Below are positions 24,383-33,173 of a stretch of 64,000 nucleotides of DNA, piece after piece; within the stretch, counting starts at the first letter, position 1, and each line of letters starts with the position of its first letter. Origin of the DNA: UBA6663 sp044226485. GTDB lineage: Bacteria > Chloroflexota > Anaerolineae > Anaerolineales > UBA6663. Under the pieces are notes generated by a model. The model was not told the origin of the DNA. It ran no database searches and saw nothing but the letters and a program-made list of their open reading frames with translations. Made by a program: the position numbers and the translations under genes. Where the stretch lies: contig JBGAGY010000004.1 in NCBI GenBank assembly GCA_044226485.1, forward strand, positions 186,001 to 250,000, read 5' to 3'.

Positions 24383-25321
24383 CTATTCTCGCTGATCCGA
24401 CTCCAATGCGAGCAACGCCGCGCCGATCGAGGGCGACTGTTCGCCGAGGATCGGCGTGCATTCGGGCAGGCGCGCGTTCACGGCGGCGATGAGCGGGCGA
24501 CGCGCCACCTCGAGAGCGCTGAGCCCACCGGTGAGCGCGAGCTCGTGGGGCCCGGCGTCGAAGCCCAGTTTGTGCGCGACGGCCGCGATGCACTCAGCCA
24601 GGTCGCGCGCTCCGATCTCGAACATGGCCTGAGCTGCGGCGTCGCCGGCCTCGGCCGCCTTGATGGCAAGCGGCGCCAACGATGCGATCTCGGCGCGGCT
24701 GACCCCGATCACGTAAAGGCGGTGCATCAGGCCGTCAATGTCCGTGATGGCGAGCGCGTCGAGCACCTGAGGGAGCAGCACTGTTTGCGGCCCACGACCG
24801 TCGTGGTGCCGGATCGCGGCCCGGATCGCCTGAAGGCCGTACCAGTAGCCGCTGCCTTCATCGGAGACGAGGTGGCCGCGCCCGCCGGCCATGCAATGCG
24901 TGCCGTCGGCTGTGCGGCCATATGTCGAGGACCCGGTGCCGATGATCTGCACGATGCCCGGCCGGCCCGAGAGGCCGCCGGCCAGAGCGATCCGGCAATC
25001 GTGATCGACGCCGATCCGCTCCTGGGGCGCAAGCGAAAGGCTCAAAGCGATGCGGCGGATCACGGCCCTGTCGCGTTCAGACGTCACCCCGGCCATGCCC
25101 AGAAAAGCAGCCTCGAACGAGCCTCGCGGCAGCCCGGCGCGATCGCGGGCAGCATCGACGGCATCGCCGATGTTGTCGCGAGCCGCCGCCTCGCCGACGT
25201 CGTCGATGTTCGACGGCCCGCCTTCGCCGGTGCCGAGCAGTTGCCGATCGGGCCCGATGATCGCCGCGCGCGTGCGCGTCCCGCCGCCGTCGATGCCGAG
25301 GTATGCGTGGATGGTCGTCAT
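24383..25321 (-). CDS. BadF/BadG/N-acetylglucosamine-kinase-family ATPase
   Basis: A 312-residue ASKHA-fold kinase. Phosphate-1 motif YLGIDGGGTRTRAAIIGPD, a connecting region with GMAGVTSERD, phosphate-2 motif VQIIGTGSSTYGR, and an adenosine motif ALTGGLSAL. The family includes eukaryotic-type N-acetylglucosamine kinase and bacterial amino-sugar kinases. The neighbouring phosphomannose- and phosphoglucose-isomerase-like genes support a sugar-phosphorylating role. The start MTTIHAYLGIDGGG is 28 bp from the preceding gene's stop; a longer frame upstream is discarded. Confidence 0.85.
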   Translation of the reverse strand: MTTIHAYLGIDGGGTRTRAAIIGPDRQLLGTGEGGPSNIDDVGEAAARDNIGDAVDAARDRAGLPRGSFEAAFLGMAGVTSERDRAVIRRIALSLSLAPQERIGVDHDCRIALAGGLSGRPGIVQIIGTGSSTYGRTADGTHCMAGGRGHLVSDEGSGYWYGLQAIRAAIRHHDGRGPQTVLLPQVLDALAITDIDGLMHRLYVIGVSRAEIASLAPLAIKAAEAGDAAAQAMFEIGARDLAECIAAVAHKLGFDAGPHELALTGGLSALEVARRPLIAAVNARLPECTPILGEQSPSIGAALLALESDQRE

Positions 25322-25349
25322 GGTCTGAGGTCCTTTTGGCAGGGCGATA

Positions 25350-27170
25350 CTACGGGGCCACGACGTCCCCCGCCCACTTGTTGCGCGGCTTGATGTGAGT
25401 GACGACCACCTTGAGCGGCGCTCCATGCTCGCTGATGAGCCGGTACGAGTTCACAGCGGCCGAGGCCACGAAGGTCTCGGCATAGTTGAAGCGCTGGCCC
25501 CGGCCGTCGGGTGTCTCGACGAGCACCTGATCACCCTCGACCAGGCTGAGCACGTGCGGCGACCCGGCCGTCAACAACTCGACGGCCCCCGTGAACTCAT
25601 AGCGGTTGACGTCGTAGAAGTGCTGTGGATGGGTGGGCAGGTGGATCTTGACCCAGCCATCGCCGCGCGCGGCCTCGCGTGGGTGCGAGACCAGCTCGGC
25701 CTCGACCCGTTCGCCCTGGCGCTCGAAATAGAGGTTCTCGAAAGCGCGATCGATGTTCAACGGGCGCGGCCTCCCGTCGAGGTCGAGGCGTAGCCAGTCA
25801 TACATCTTGAAGGTGAAGATGTAAGGCGTCGCGCTGACCTCGAGCACCAGGTTGCCCGTGCCGGAGCCGTGGATCGTGCCGTTCGGGATCAGGTACAGTC
25901 CGTGCTTCTCGGCCGGGAGCGCCTGAATGAAACGGCTCATCTCGATCGGCGTGGCGTTCTCGAAGCTGGTCTCCAGCGCGGCCTTGAACTCGGCCGGATC
26001 GACGCCGGCTTGAAAGCCGAGGTTCACCTCGGCGCCCGGAGCGCAGTCGAGGATGTAATACGTCTCGTCCTGCGTGATCCGCTCGCCGAAGTGCTCGCGG
26101 ATGTAGTCGGGCCGCGGATGGCACTGCACCGAGAGGTTGCCGCCGTCGACGGTGTCGAGGAAGTCGTAGCGGATCGGGAACTCGGGTGCGAAGGCTTCGG
26201 CATAGTCGCCCAGCACGCCGACGCTGTCGTGGGCCATCAAGGTATCGAAGGCCACTTCGAGCATCACGCCATCGCTCGCGAACGTCAGGCCGTTCTCGGG
26301 CGAGATCAACTCGAACGACCAGGCATAGTTGGGCACGTCCTGCGCCAGCGTCGGGATCCGGGCCTTGATCCACTGCCCACCCCATGGCCCTGGCTCAAAC
26401 CAGGGCCGCGCCCGCCAGATGCCATGAGCCAATTCGCCAAGGCCCATGCGCAGATCGGCACCCGTTGCGAACGTGGGATCGTCCGGCCGTTGGCCGTCGA
26501 CGAACCAATCGAGTCTCGGCAGCACCGCCGCGCGATGTCGATTGGCGGCCGGCCAGTCGACGAAATAGGTGCGCTTATAGGCCGGCTTCGGGTCGAGCAG
26601 GCCAGTCACGCCCAGCGGCATGACGGCCCTGGCCCGCTGGCGGAACTGGATCTCGTTCTTCGGCACGTCGACGAACACCAGCGGCCCGCCCCACCCTGCC
26701 AGCGCCGCCCCGACGCCGTAGACCACGCTGAGCCCGCCCCCAACATCTGGCTGCAGCGACTTCAACCTGGCTTCATCGAAGAACTCGACAAGCCCGCCGC
26801 GAAAGACCTTGCCGAACACCGGGTCGTCGCCGCCGAGGTACGGCGTGAGCTTTCGATCCAGCGCGGCTTGGGGAAGAAGGGCATCGGCCACGTCGTTCCA
26901 GACGGCGTGCACACCGCGCGCGGCCCAGGCAGCCGACAACCGATCGCGGAGATCCGGCCAGAGCACGCCCGGAAACCCATCGATCGTCAACGTCCCCCGT
27001 CCGCCGCTAGCGTTCAACAGCGCAGCCGCCAGGGCGTCGATCCCACGCTGGATTCGGCCGGAGCCGAGGTCGTGGGCGGGATAGATATCGTAGGCGCCGG
27101 GCTCCGACGCTGCGCGTTCGGCAGGCATCAGATGCTGGGTGGTCTTGCGAAACGAAGCGGGAGTCGTCAT
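25350..27170 (-). CDS. Long class I mannose-6-phosphate isomerase-like protein with N-terminal extension
   Basis: At 606 residues it is much longer than ManA (300-400). The C-terminal part holds the type I signatures: GPWGGQWIK, LSVQCHPRPDYIREHFGE with the metal-binding Gln-x-His, and LIPNGTIHGSGTGNLVLEVS. The N-terminal 200 residues look like a P-loop-kinase-type fold (TLTIDGFPGVLWPDLRDRL) whose GKS/T is lost. The start codon directly follows the stop of a type II phosphomannose-isomerase-like cupin gene, so both isomerase types are co-translated. Substrate is inferred, not shown. Confidence 0.82.
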   Translation of the reverse strand: MTTPASFRKTTQHLMPAERAASEPGAYDIYPAHDLGSGRIQRGIDALAAALLNASGGRGTLTIDGFPGVLWPDLRDRLSAAWAARGVHAVWNDVADALLPQAALDRKLTPYLGGDDPVFGKVFRGGLVEFFDEARLKSLQPDVGGGLSVVYGVGAALAGWGGPLVFVDVPKNEIQFRQRARAVMPLGVTGLLDPKPAYKRTYFVDWPAANRHRAAVLPRLDWFVDGQRPDDPTFATGADLRMGLGELAHGIWRARPWFEPGPWGGQWIKARIPTLAQDVPNYAWSFELISPENGLTFASDGVMLEVAFDTLMAHDSVGVLGDYAEAFAPEFPIRYDFLDTVDGGNLSVQCHPRPDYIREHFGERITQDETYYILDCAPGAEVNLGFQAGVDPAEFKAALETSFENATPIEMSRFIQALPAEKHGLYLIPNGTIHGSGTGNLVLEVSATPYIFTFKMYDWLRLDLDGRPRPLNIDRAFENLYFERQGERVEAELVSHPREAARGDGWVKIHLPTHPQHFYDVNRYEFTGAVELLTAGSPHVLSLVEGDQVLVETPDGRGQRFNYAETFVASAAVNSYRLISEHGAPLKVVVTHIKPRNKWAGDVVAP

Positions 27171-27560
27171 CTATTCGCCCTCGGCCGGACGCTGGAAGTC
27201 GTCGGCGTAACGTGTGATGTCCGCCTGCTGCCAATTGCCGAAGGCGACCTCTAGGACGCGCACCTCGGGCCCGGTGCTCGCCAGGCGGTGGCGCGCGTTG
27301 GCCGGGATCCAGACCTCGGCGCCGGCGGCTGGATGCAGCACGTCGTCGTTGACGGTCACCTCGGCGCCTTCATCGAGCACGATCCACAGCTCGGCGCGGC
27401 CGGTGTGGGATTGGAGGCTGAGCCGCTGGTTGGGCTTGACGGTCATCAGGCTCACCGTCACGTCCTGATTGAAGGCGTACTGCTTGAATGAACCCCATGG
27501 CCGCTGCACGAAATCGACAGGCGGCTTCTCGGGCGGGATGGGTTTCGTGACGTAGCTCAC
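27171..27560 (-). CDS. Type II mannose-6-phosphate isomerase-like cupin
   Basis: A 129-residue cupin corresponding to the C-terminal domain of ManC/type II phosphomannose isomerase: RPWGSFKQYAFNQD, MTVKPNQRLSLQSHTGRAE, VWIPANARHRLASTG, VLEVAFGNWQQADITRYADD. The metal-binding His/Glu residues are present in QSHTGRAELW and ARHRL. It lacks the nucleotidyltransferase half found in bifunctional ManC, so it should be an isomerase or a sugar-binding cupin only. Confidence 0.87.
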   Translation of the reverse strand: MSYVTKPIPPEKPPVDFVQRPWGSFKQYAFNQDVTVSLMTVKPNQRLSLQSHTGRAELWIVLDEGAEVTVNDDVLHPAAGAEVWIPANARHRLASTGPEVRVLEVAFGNWQQADITRYADDFQRPAEGE

Positions 27561-27586
27561 GTGGATCGGCTCCTTGGGCGGAAGTT

Positions 27587-27645
27587 AACCGCGGATGACG
27601 CGGATGATGGGACGGCCCTGAATCAACCCCGTCATCCGCGGCGAC
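27587..27645. repeat. CGCGGAT-type inverted repeat
   Basis: ccgcggatgacgcgg (27589-27603) and ccccgtcatccgcgg (27627-27641) pair with one mismatch around atgatgggacggccctgaatcaa. It lies between the two cupin genes on the minus strand. Confidence 0.65.
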
Positions 27646-27655
27646 TAAGAAACTC

Positions 27656-28225
27656 TCAACGTGTCGAATACGCTGAGCGCTCGATCACGCGCGGTTGGCC
27701 GTCGACGGCGATGACGATCTGGCGGAAGTTGCGCTCGCCGACGAAGCCATAGTCGTGGCCGGCGTCGTGAGGGTAGACGCCCCAGTAGATCAGCGGCTCG
27801 TCGCCGACGTTGATCGTGCGGTGGGCCACGAAGCCCGGCACATAGACTGTGGTGCCGGCGGCCAGCGGCATGGCCGTGCAGGCGCCGGTGCGCTCGTCCT
27901 CGAGCAACATCAGGCCGACGCCGCGCAGGCCGATGTAGACCTCGGCCGCCTCGCGGCGCTTGTGGAGATGGCCGCGCGTCAGGTAGTACTCGTCGCCGAC
28001 GCGGCCGGGAAAGAGACAGCCAAGGCCGTAGCCGAGATCGCCGGGGCCTGAAGCTTCCGGCGCCGATGTCACACGATAGACGAGCGGGTCAGAGATGGCC
28101 AGCGCTCTGGCATAAGCTTCCGGATCCGCCCAACAGCCCGCCAACGCGCTGAGGCGTTTCTCAGCGGGCTCTTGGTTCACAATCAGGCCCTCGTGCAGGT
28201 CGAACGTCAAACCCACCGGCGTCAT
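27656..28225 (-). CDS. Cupin-type glucose-6-phosphate isomerase
   Basis: A 189-residue cupin related to the archaeal-type phosphoglucose isomerase (PgiA). The metal site is complete: YYLTRGHLHKRREAAEVYIG with His-x-His and Glu, and VYVPGFVAHRTINVG with the last His. This family interconverts glucose-6-phosphate and fructose-6-phosphate independently of the classical Pgi. GGAGG lies six bases before the chosen ATG at 28225; the 52-codon upstream frame is discarded. It leads the sugar-phosphate cluster, whose promoter must overlap the palindrome-containing divergent region. Confidence 0.87.
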   Translation of the reverse strand: MTPVGLTFDLHEGLIVNQEPAEKRLSALAGCWADPEAYARALAISDPLVYRVTSAPEASGPGDLGYGLGCLFPGRVGDEYYLTRGHLHKRREAAEVYIGLRGVGLMLLEDERTGACTAMPLAAGTTVYVPGFVAHRTINVGDEPLIYWGVYPHDAGHDYGFVGERNFRQIVIAVDGQPRVIERSAYSTR

Positions 28226-28344
28226 GGCCAACCTCCGTCGTTCATCTCGGCGCGTTGAGCGCCAAATGTACCGCAGGAACGCTAACTTTGCCTTTATTCG
28301 ATGGAATTCCCCAGGCAACCGCGTCTTGAGTTGGAAGACCTGCT

Positions 28345-28432
28345 TTAGCCACGAATTCCACGAATTGAAACGAATTGGCACGAACGAGACACTTTCGTGC
28401 CAATTCGTTTCAATTCGTGGAATTCGTGGCTA
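28345..28432. repeat. 39-bp perfect inverted repeat, CACGAATT type
   Basis: Perfect arms 28346-28384 and 28394-28432 (outer ends TAGCCACGAATTCC and complement) around a 9-nt loop. It starts with TAG and ends with CTA. It lies in the 281-bp region between divergent genes, so it is not a terminator for either; the rest of that gap shows no clear promoter. Confidence 0.93.
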
Positions 28433-28506
28433 GAATCCCTTCCCGTCATGCGTGACAGGATCTGTGGCGTCAACATCGACCAACTCGCTATGGGATAATC
28501 GCCGCC

Positions 28507-28890
28507 ATGTCCGATTTGCCTTTGTACGACAGCCTGGAAGACGTGCCCGAGCCTCTGCCTCGCGGCGAGATGAAGTTCGAATCGGCGTCGGCGGATCCCT
28601 ACGCCGATGGGCGGCGCGTCCGCCTGCGCTTCAAGCTCATGCCGTTTCAGGAGCGCCCGTCGGTCGACGCCTCGGTGGTCAACGCAGATGGCCAGACCGT
28701 GGCGATGATGAGCCTGATCGAGGCCATGGAGCAGGACTTCGAGTTCACGCTTCATCTTCGCGGGCCAGAGCCGCGCGGCGCGCACACCATCCATCTCGAG
28801 CTGTTCTACATCGCCAGCGACGATCGACCCGACGAGAAGCAGATCGTCGATCGCCGCGACATCAGCTTCGACGTCGCCAATCCGTACTGA
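28507..28890 (+). CDS. Conserved-looking small protein of unknown function
   Basis: A 127-residue acidic, soluble protein beginning MSDLPLYDSLEDVPEPLPRG. The rest predicts as a beta-sandwich (alternating strands such as RRVRLRFKLMPFQERPSVDA, ASVVNADGQTVAMMSL and HTIHLELFYIASDD). There is no signal peptide and no catalytic motif I can name. It is followed 32 bp later by a NUDIX hydrolase gene in the same direction. Confidence 0.7.
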   Translation: MSDLPLYDSLEDVPEPLPRGEMKFESASADPYADGRRVRLRFKLMPFQERPSVDASVVNADGQTVAMMSLIEAMEQDFEFTLHLRGPEPRGAHTIHLELFYIASDDRPDEKQIVDRRDISFDVANPY

Positions 28891-28922
28891 CACGAGCGCT
28901 GGCCCGCTCCTCTGATCTCGCC

Positions 28923-29492
28923 ATGTCCCTTGTTCCCTGGACCGTCCATACGACCGAGCAGTTATTGGATTTTTCGCCCTGGCTGCGCGTCATCCGACAG
29001 GATGTCGAGCTGCCGAACGGCGAACGCATCCGCGACTATCTGCTGACTCCAGCCCGCGACTATGCCATGATCGTGCCGATCACGGACGATGGTCAGGTTG
29101 TGTTGGTGCGTCAATACAAGCACGGTGTCGGGCGGGTCGTCTACGACTTCCCGGCCGGCTATCTGGAAACCAACGACGACGAGCCGATGGCCGCCGCGCA
29201 ACGTGAGTTGCGCGAGGAGACGGGTTACACGGCGAGCACGTGGACGGCGCTCGGCGCCTATGCCCTCGACACCAACCGGTCGGGCACCTGCGCGCACCTC
29301 TTCCTCGCCCGCGGCCTGACTCAAACGCATGGTCAGGCGCTCGACCCGACCGAGAACCTCGAGTTCGAGCTGCGTCCGATCGGCGATATCCTGCCGATGA
29401 TGCAGAGCGGCGAGATGCCCGGCATCGGTTGTCCCGCCGCCTGGGGCCTGGCACAACTCGTGCTGAGGTCCCCGCATGACCTCATCCCCTGA
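28923..29492 (+). CDS. NUDIX hydrolase, ADP-ribose-pyrophosphatase-like
   Basis: A 189-residue protein whose NUDIX box reads AGYLETNDDEPMAAAQRELR followed by EETGY; the catalytic REL-x-EE core is intact. One extra residue lies between the Gly and the acidic position, which is Asp instead of Glu. The upstream strand VVLVRQYKHGVGRVVYDFPA is typical of ADP-ribose/NDP-sugar hydrolases. The C-terminal region contains the usual dimer segment. Substrate inferred by resemblance. Confidence 0.9.
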   Translation: MSLVPWTVHTTEQLLDFSPWLRVIRQDVELPNGERIRDYLLTPARDYAMIVPITDDGQVVLVRQYKHGVGRVVYDFPAGYLETNDDEPMAAAQRELREETGYTASTWTALGAYALDTNRSGTCAHLFLARGLTQTHGQALDPTENLEFELRPIGDILPMMQSGEMPGIGCPAAWGLAQLVLRSPHDLIP

Positions 29493-29663
29493 TCGTCCAA
29501 CCCGTCTCCAACCTGCGCCGCCCGGCTGTTCCCTTGTGATGGGTATCAGGTACGTGAATAGTTGGTAAAAAACGGGTTCAATGCCACCCATTCACAACAT
29601 AACCCAACACTGGGTGCCCAAACCTTCATGCTATGATGCCACCGGACATAGTGTCTGGTCGAC

Positions 29664-31772
29664 ATGAGTCTTTATCGTAAGCCTGAACCCCGGCAGGAAA
29701 AGCCGACCCCACAGCCGACTGCGGAACCGCCGCAGCGTGACCCGGGTCTGCGCCTTCCTATAAAGAAGCGTCACCTGCCCTGGATCGCGGGTTTGATCGT
29801 CGCCAATGCCTGCCTGCTGATCGGGCTGGGCCTTGCGTTCGGCGCGTCACTCGGGAATCCTGTCGCGGCCGTGTCTCCGTCCACCCTGCTGCCGACCGTC
29901 GACCTCACGCCACTGCCCACTCTGGCGCCGCCGACAGCTGGCCCCGGCCCGACGGCCGAGGCGCTGCCGACGATCTCCATGGCGGCGCTCATCGATCCGC
30001 GCGGCAAGACGCCGGTGACGGATGAGAACGTCCTCGGCGGGCTCGTCGTGTTCTCGATGCGCTCGGGCGCTTCCATCCATCTGTGGAGCTATGCTGTCGG
30101 CGATGAGAAGCCGACCCGCCTCACCAGCGGCCCCTGGGAGGATCGCGAGCCCGCCATCAGCCATGATGGCCGCCAGATCGCGTATGCCTCTCGGCGACAG
30201 GACGGCTGGAACCTGCAAGTGCTCGACCTCAACACGGGCGAGACGCGCCAGCTGACGACCGGTCCCGAGTTCGAAGGTCGACCCGCCTGGAGCCCCGACG
30301 ATCAGTGGCTCGTCTTCGAACAGTATCGCGACAATCAGCTCGATATCCGGCTGCTCAACATCCAGAGCGGCGAAAGCCATTACCTCACCGCTGACCTGGG
30401 CGCCGACTACAACCCCGCCTGGTCGCCTGACGGCCGGACGATTGCCTACGTGTCGGCTCGTACCGGCAAGCCCGAGCTCTGGCTTCGTTCGCTCGACAAG
30501 CCGTTCGAGACCGACGCCATCCAGCTGACCAGCAACGGCGCGATTCAACCGACCGCGCCGGCTTTCAGCCCCGACGGCGCTCGCCTGCTCTTCACCGACG
30601 CCGCCTCGCCGCTCTCGCAGGCCTATGTGTTGACTCTGAGCGACATCGGCGCCGGGCCGGTCGAGGTCGGCCAGGGTGACTCGCTTGCCTGGGCCACGCC
30701 CGCGGACGGTTTCATCGGGATCCTGCACAGCGAGAACGCCAGTGACGCGCTGACCTGGGCCACGCTCGGCCATCCCGGCGACGCCCGCATCCTGTACCGC
30801 GCCGAACATGGCCGGATCGACTCGGCCACCTGGGCGCCGACGTCGCTGCCCGAGCCGCTTCCGGGCGCGTTGGCCGGCGTCTCGCAACAACCCGAAGCGC
30901 TGCCCTTCCGTTCGGCGATCAGTCAACCGCTCAGCGGCGATCCCGTCGTCGCACTCGTGCCCGTGCCTGGCGTCCGCGCCAGCGATCCCCGGCTCTCCGA
31001 CAAAGTCGACGAGAGCTTCCTGGCGCTCAGCGACGCCATCGGTCAGAAGGCCGGCTGGAAGTTCCTGGAGACCCTCGACAACATGCTGATCGCGCCGCGC
31101 GCGCCGGCCCCACCGTCGATGGATCCCGACAACTTCCTCAAGGCCGGACGCGGCTTCGACGTCATCCAGGCCGCCAACCAGGCCGGTTGGCTGGTCGTCA
31201 CGCGAGAGGATCGCGGCTACAAGACCTTCTGGCGCGTCTGGGTCCGCGCGTACGCGCAGGACGGCACCATGGGCGAGCCGCTGCGCGCCATGCCCTGGGA
31301 CTTCAACGCCCGGTACTCCGGCCGCCCCGCTCCGTATGACGCCGGCGGCGAATACCTCAGCGGTATCCCGAACGGCTACTTCGTCGACTTCACCGCGCTG
31401 GCCGAAGCCTATGGCTGGACGCGCGTCGCGGCCCAGACCAACTGGCGCTCGTTCTTTGAGGGCATCCTGTACTGGCGCTTCGAGCAGACCGGCGGCTTGA
31501 CCTGGTCCGACGCCATGCGCGAGGTCTATCTGGGCGACCAGTTCGCGACGTTCACGCCAGTGCCCTCGCCGACGCCCACCGCCAGCGAGACGGTCGAGCC
31601 GACCAACACGCCGCGGCCGACCCGCACGCCCACGATCACCCGCACGCCGACCATCACACGGACGCCCACGATCACGCGGACGCCGACCATCACGCGCACG
31701 CCGACGATCACGCGCACGCCCACTCAGGCGCCCGCAACGGCCACTCCCACAGAGGGGACGGTGACCCCATGA
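29664..31772 (+). CDS. Membrane-anchored TolB-like propeller with Thr/Pro repeat tail
   Basis: A 702-residue protein. One N-terminal helix (WIAGLIVANACLLIGLGLAF) anchors it, a Pro/Thr linker follows, then PD40 blades at about 130-330 (PAISHDGRQIAYASRRQDGW, PAWSPDGRTIAYVSARTGKP). A second domain of about 250 residues includes YLSGIPNGYFVDFTALAEAY. The end is a low-complexity tail with repeated TITRTP hexamers encoded by an 18-bp minisatellite near 31620-31720. The stop overlaps the start of the LytM peptidase gene in an ATGA, so the pair probably works together at the cell envelope. Confidence 0.85.
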   Translation: MSLYRKPEPRQEKPTPQPTAEPPQRDPGLRLPIKKRHLPWIAGLIVANACLLIGLGLAFGASLGNPVAAVSPSTLLPTVDLTPLPTLAPPTAGPGPTAEALPTISMAALIDPRGKTPVTDENVLGGLVVFSMRSGASIHLWSYAVGDEKPTRLTSGPWEDREPAISHDGRQIAYASRRQDGWNLQVLDLNTGETRQLTTGPEFEGRPAWSPDDQWLVFEQYRDNQLDIRLLNIQSGESHYLTADLGADYNPAWSPDGRTIAYVSARTGKPELWLRSLDKPFETDAIQLTSNGAIQPTAPAFSPDGARLLFTDAASPLSQAYVLTLSDIGAGPVEVGQGDSLAWATPADGFIGILHSENASDALTWATLGHPGDARILYRAEHGRIDSATWAPTSLPEPLPGALAGVSQQPEALPFRSAISQPLSGDPVVALVPVPGVRASDPRLSDKVDESFLALSDAIGQKAGWKFLETLDNMLIAPRAPAPPSMDPDNFLKAGRGFDVIQAANQAGWLVVTREDRGYKTFWRVWVRAYAQDGTMGEPLRAMPWDFNARYSGRPAPYDAGGEYLSGIPNGYFVDFTALAEAYGWTRVAAQTNWRSFFEGILYWRFEQTGGLTWSDAMREVYLGDQFATFTPVPSPTPTASETVEPTNTPRPTRTPTITRTPTITRTPTITRTPTITRTPTITRTPTQAPATATPTEGTVTP

Positions 31773-33118
31773 GCTCGCGACCCATCGCCCGCCTCCTGCG
31801 GATCGCTGCCGCCGTGCTCCTGCCCGCGGCCGTCATCACCGGCTGCGCCGTGGACGGAGGCAACAGCTTGCTCGGGGCGACCGGCGGCACCGGCATCCTG
31901 CAATCCGCGCCGCTGGCCACTTACACGCCTTTCGCGGTGCCGCAGCAGGGGGCCCAACCGATCGTTGCAGCGACTCAGGCGCCTCTTCAGGCCGCTGGCG
32001 CTCAATCGTACTCCGCGCAGGCGGTGCCTCAGATGCCGCGCGTGCAGCCGCAGAGTTTCATGTTCCCGTCGCCCGTGGCCTTCTCGACGCCGGTCAACTG
32101 GCGCCCGCCGCTCAACCCGGTGCCCTTGTCGGCGCGCCCGCAGGATCACTTCTGGATGATCCGGCCCGTCGCGTCGGACAGCGTCAACTGGCCGCTCGGC
32201 ACGTACCGCTATGGCTCCACGTATTTCGGGGCCATGAACATCCACGCCGGCATCGACGTCGACGCGCCGCCCGGCACGCCGATCGTGGCCGCCGGATCCG
32301 GCACCGTCATCTGGGCGGGCTGGGGGTTGTTCAGCTTCGATCCGACCAACGAGAAAGATCCTTACGGCATCGCCGTCGCGATCCGCCACGACTTCGGCTA
32401 CGAGAACCAGCCGGTGTTCACGTTGTACGCCCATATGGAGGCGCACAACATCGGCTTCGTCGGCCAGCACGTCGAGGCCGGCGACGTCCTCGGCTGGGTC
32501 GGCAGCACCGGCAATTCGACGGGCCCGCACGTCCACTTCGAAGTGCGCGTCGGCCGCAACGACTACTACAGCACGCGCAACCCTGAGCTGTGGATCGCGC
32601 CGTATTCGGGCTGGGGCATCCTCACCGGCCGACTCGTCGATGAGAAGGGGCGCCTGATCACCAACACGCCGATCGAGATCTACGACGAGAACGGCGACTG
32701 GGTCTACACGGTTTACAGTTACGCCGAGCGCGTGGTGCGCTCCGACGACTCGCTGCGCGAGAACTTCGCCATCTCAGACCTGCCCGCGGGCCGCTACTAC
32801 CTGCGTGCGCTGGTCGGCGCCGATAAACCGGCTCCGAACCCGTTGTTCAACCCGCCGCCACAACCGACAGCCACTGTGACGCACCCGGGCGATCCGCTCG
32901 AAAACGCCGCCGCACTGCCGGTCGTGACACCTCTACCGCTGGCCAGCCAGACGCCGTTCCCCGACGGCTCCGACGAGGGGCCCATCACGGAGATCACCGG
33001 CATGGTCGACGTCGTCTCGGGCCAGACCACGTTTGTCATCCTGCCCCTCGGCGGCACCGGCACCGAATCCGCCGAGCCAGTGCCCACCATGACGAACCCG
33101 GCGCCGTACAAGCCGTAG
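31769..33118 (+). CDS. M23/LytM metallopeptidase lipoprotein
   Basis: A 449-residue protein with lipobox AVITGCAVDG. The LytM domain (about 150-270) has all zinc and catalytic residues: NIHAGIDVDAPPGTPIVAAG (His and Asp), LYAHMEAH and GPHVHFEV. It should cut peptidoglycan cross-links. A C-terminal beta-rich domain (YDENGDWVYTVYSYAERVVR) and a Pro/Thr tail follow. The gene ends in a TAG that is also the first triplet of the palindrome at 33116-33173. It overlaps the propeller gene by four bases. Confidence 0.92.
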   Translation: MSSRPIARLLRIAAAVLLPAAVITGCAVDGGNSLLGATGGTGILQSAPLATYTPFAVPQQGAQPIVAATQAPLQAAGAQSYSAQAVPQMPRVQPQSFMFPSPVAFSTPVNWRPPLNPVPLSARPQDHFWMIRPVASDSVNWPLGTYRYGSTYFGAMNIHAGIDVDAPPGTPIVAAGSGTVIWAGWGLFSFDPTNEKDPYGIAVAIRHDFGYENQPVFTLYAHMEAHNIGFVGQHVEAGDVLGWVGSTGNSTGPHVHFEVRVGRNDYYSTRNPELWIAPYSGWGILTGRLVDEKGRLITNTPIEIYDENGDWVYTVYSYAERVVRSDDSLRENFAISDLPAGRYYLRALVGADKPAPNPLFNPPPQPTATVTHPGDPLENAAALPVVTPLPLASQTPFPDGSDEGPITEITGMVDVVSGQTTFVILPLGGTGTESAEPVPTMTNPAPYKP

Positions 33119-33173
33119 GGCGCGAGGGGCGAAGGGCGAGGGGCGCTCGCCCCTCGCCCTTCGTTCCTCCCTA
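33116..33173. repeat. GAAGGGCG-type palindrome supplying two stop codons
   Basis: Core arms 33130-33145 (CGAAGGGCGAGGGGCG) and 33148-33163 are perfect complements around a 2-nt loop; flanks run to TAGGG on the left and CCCTA on the right. TAG at 33116-33118 is the stop of the LytM gene, and the reverse-strand TAG at 33173-33171 is the stop of the convergent response-regulator gene. Confidence 0.88.
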
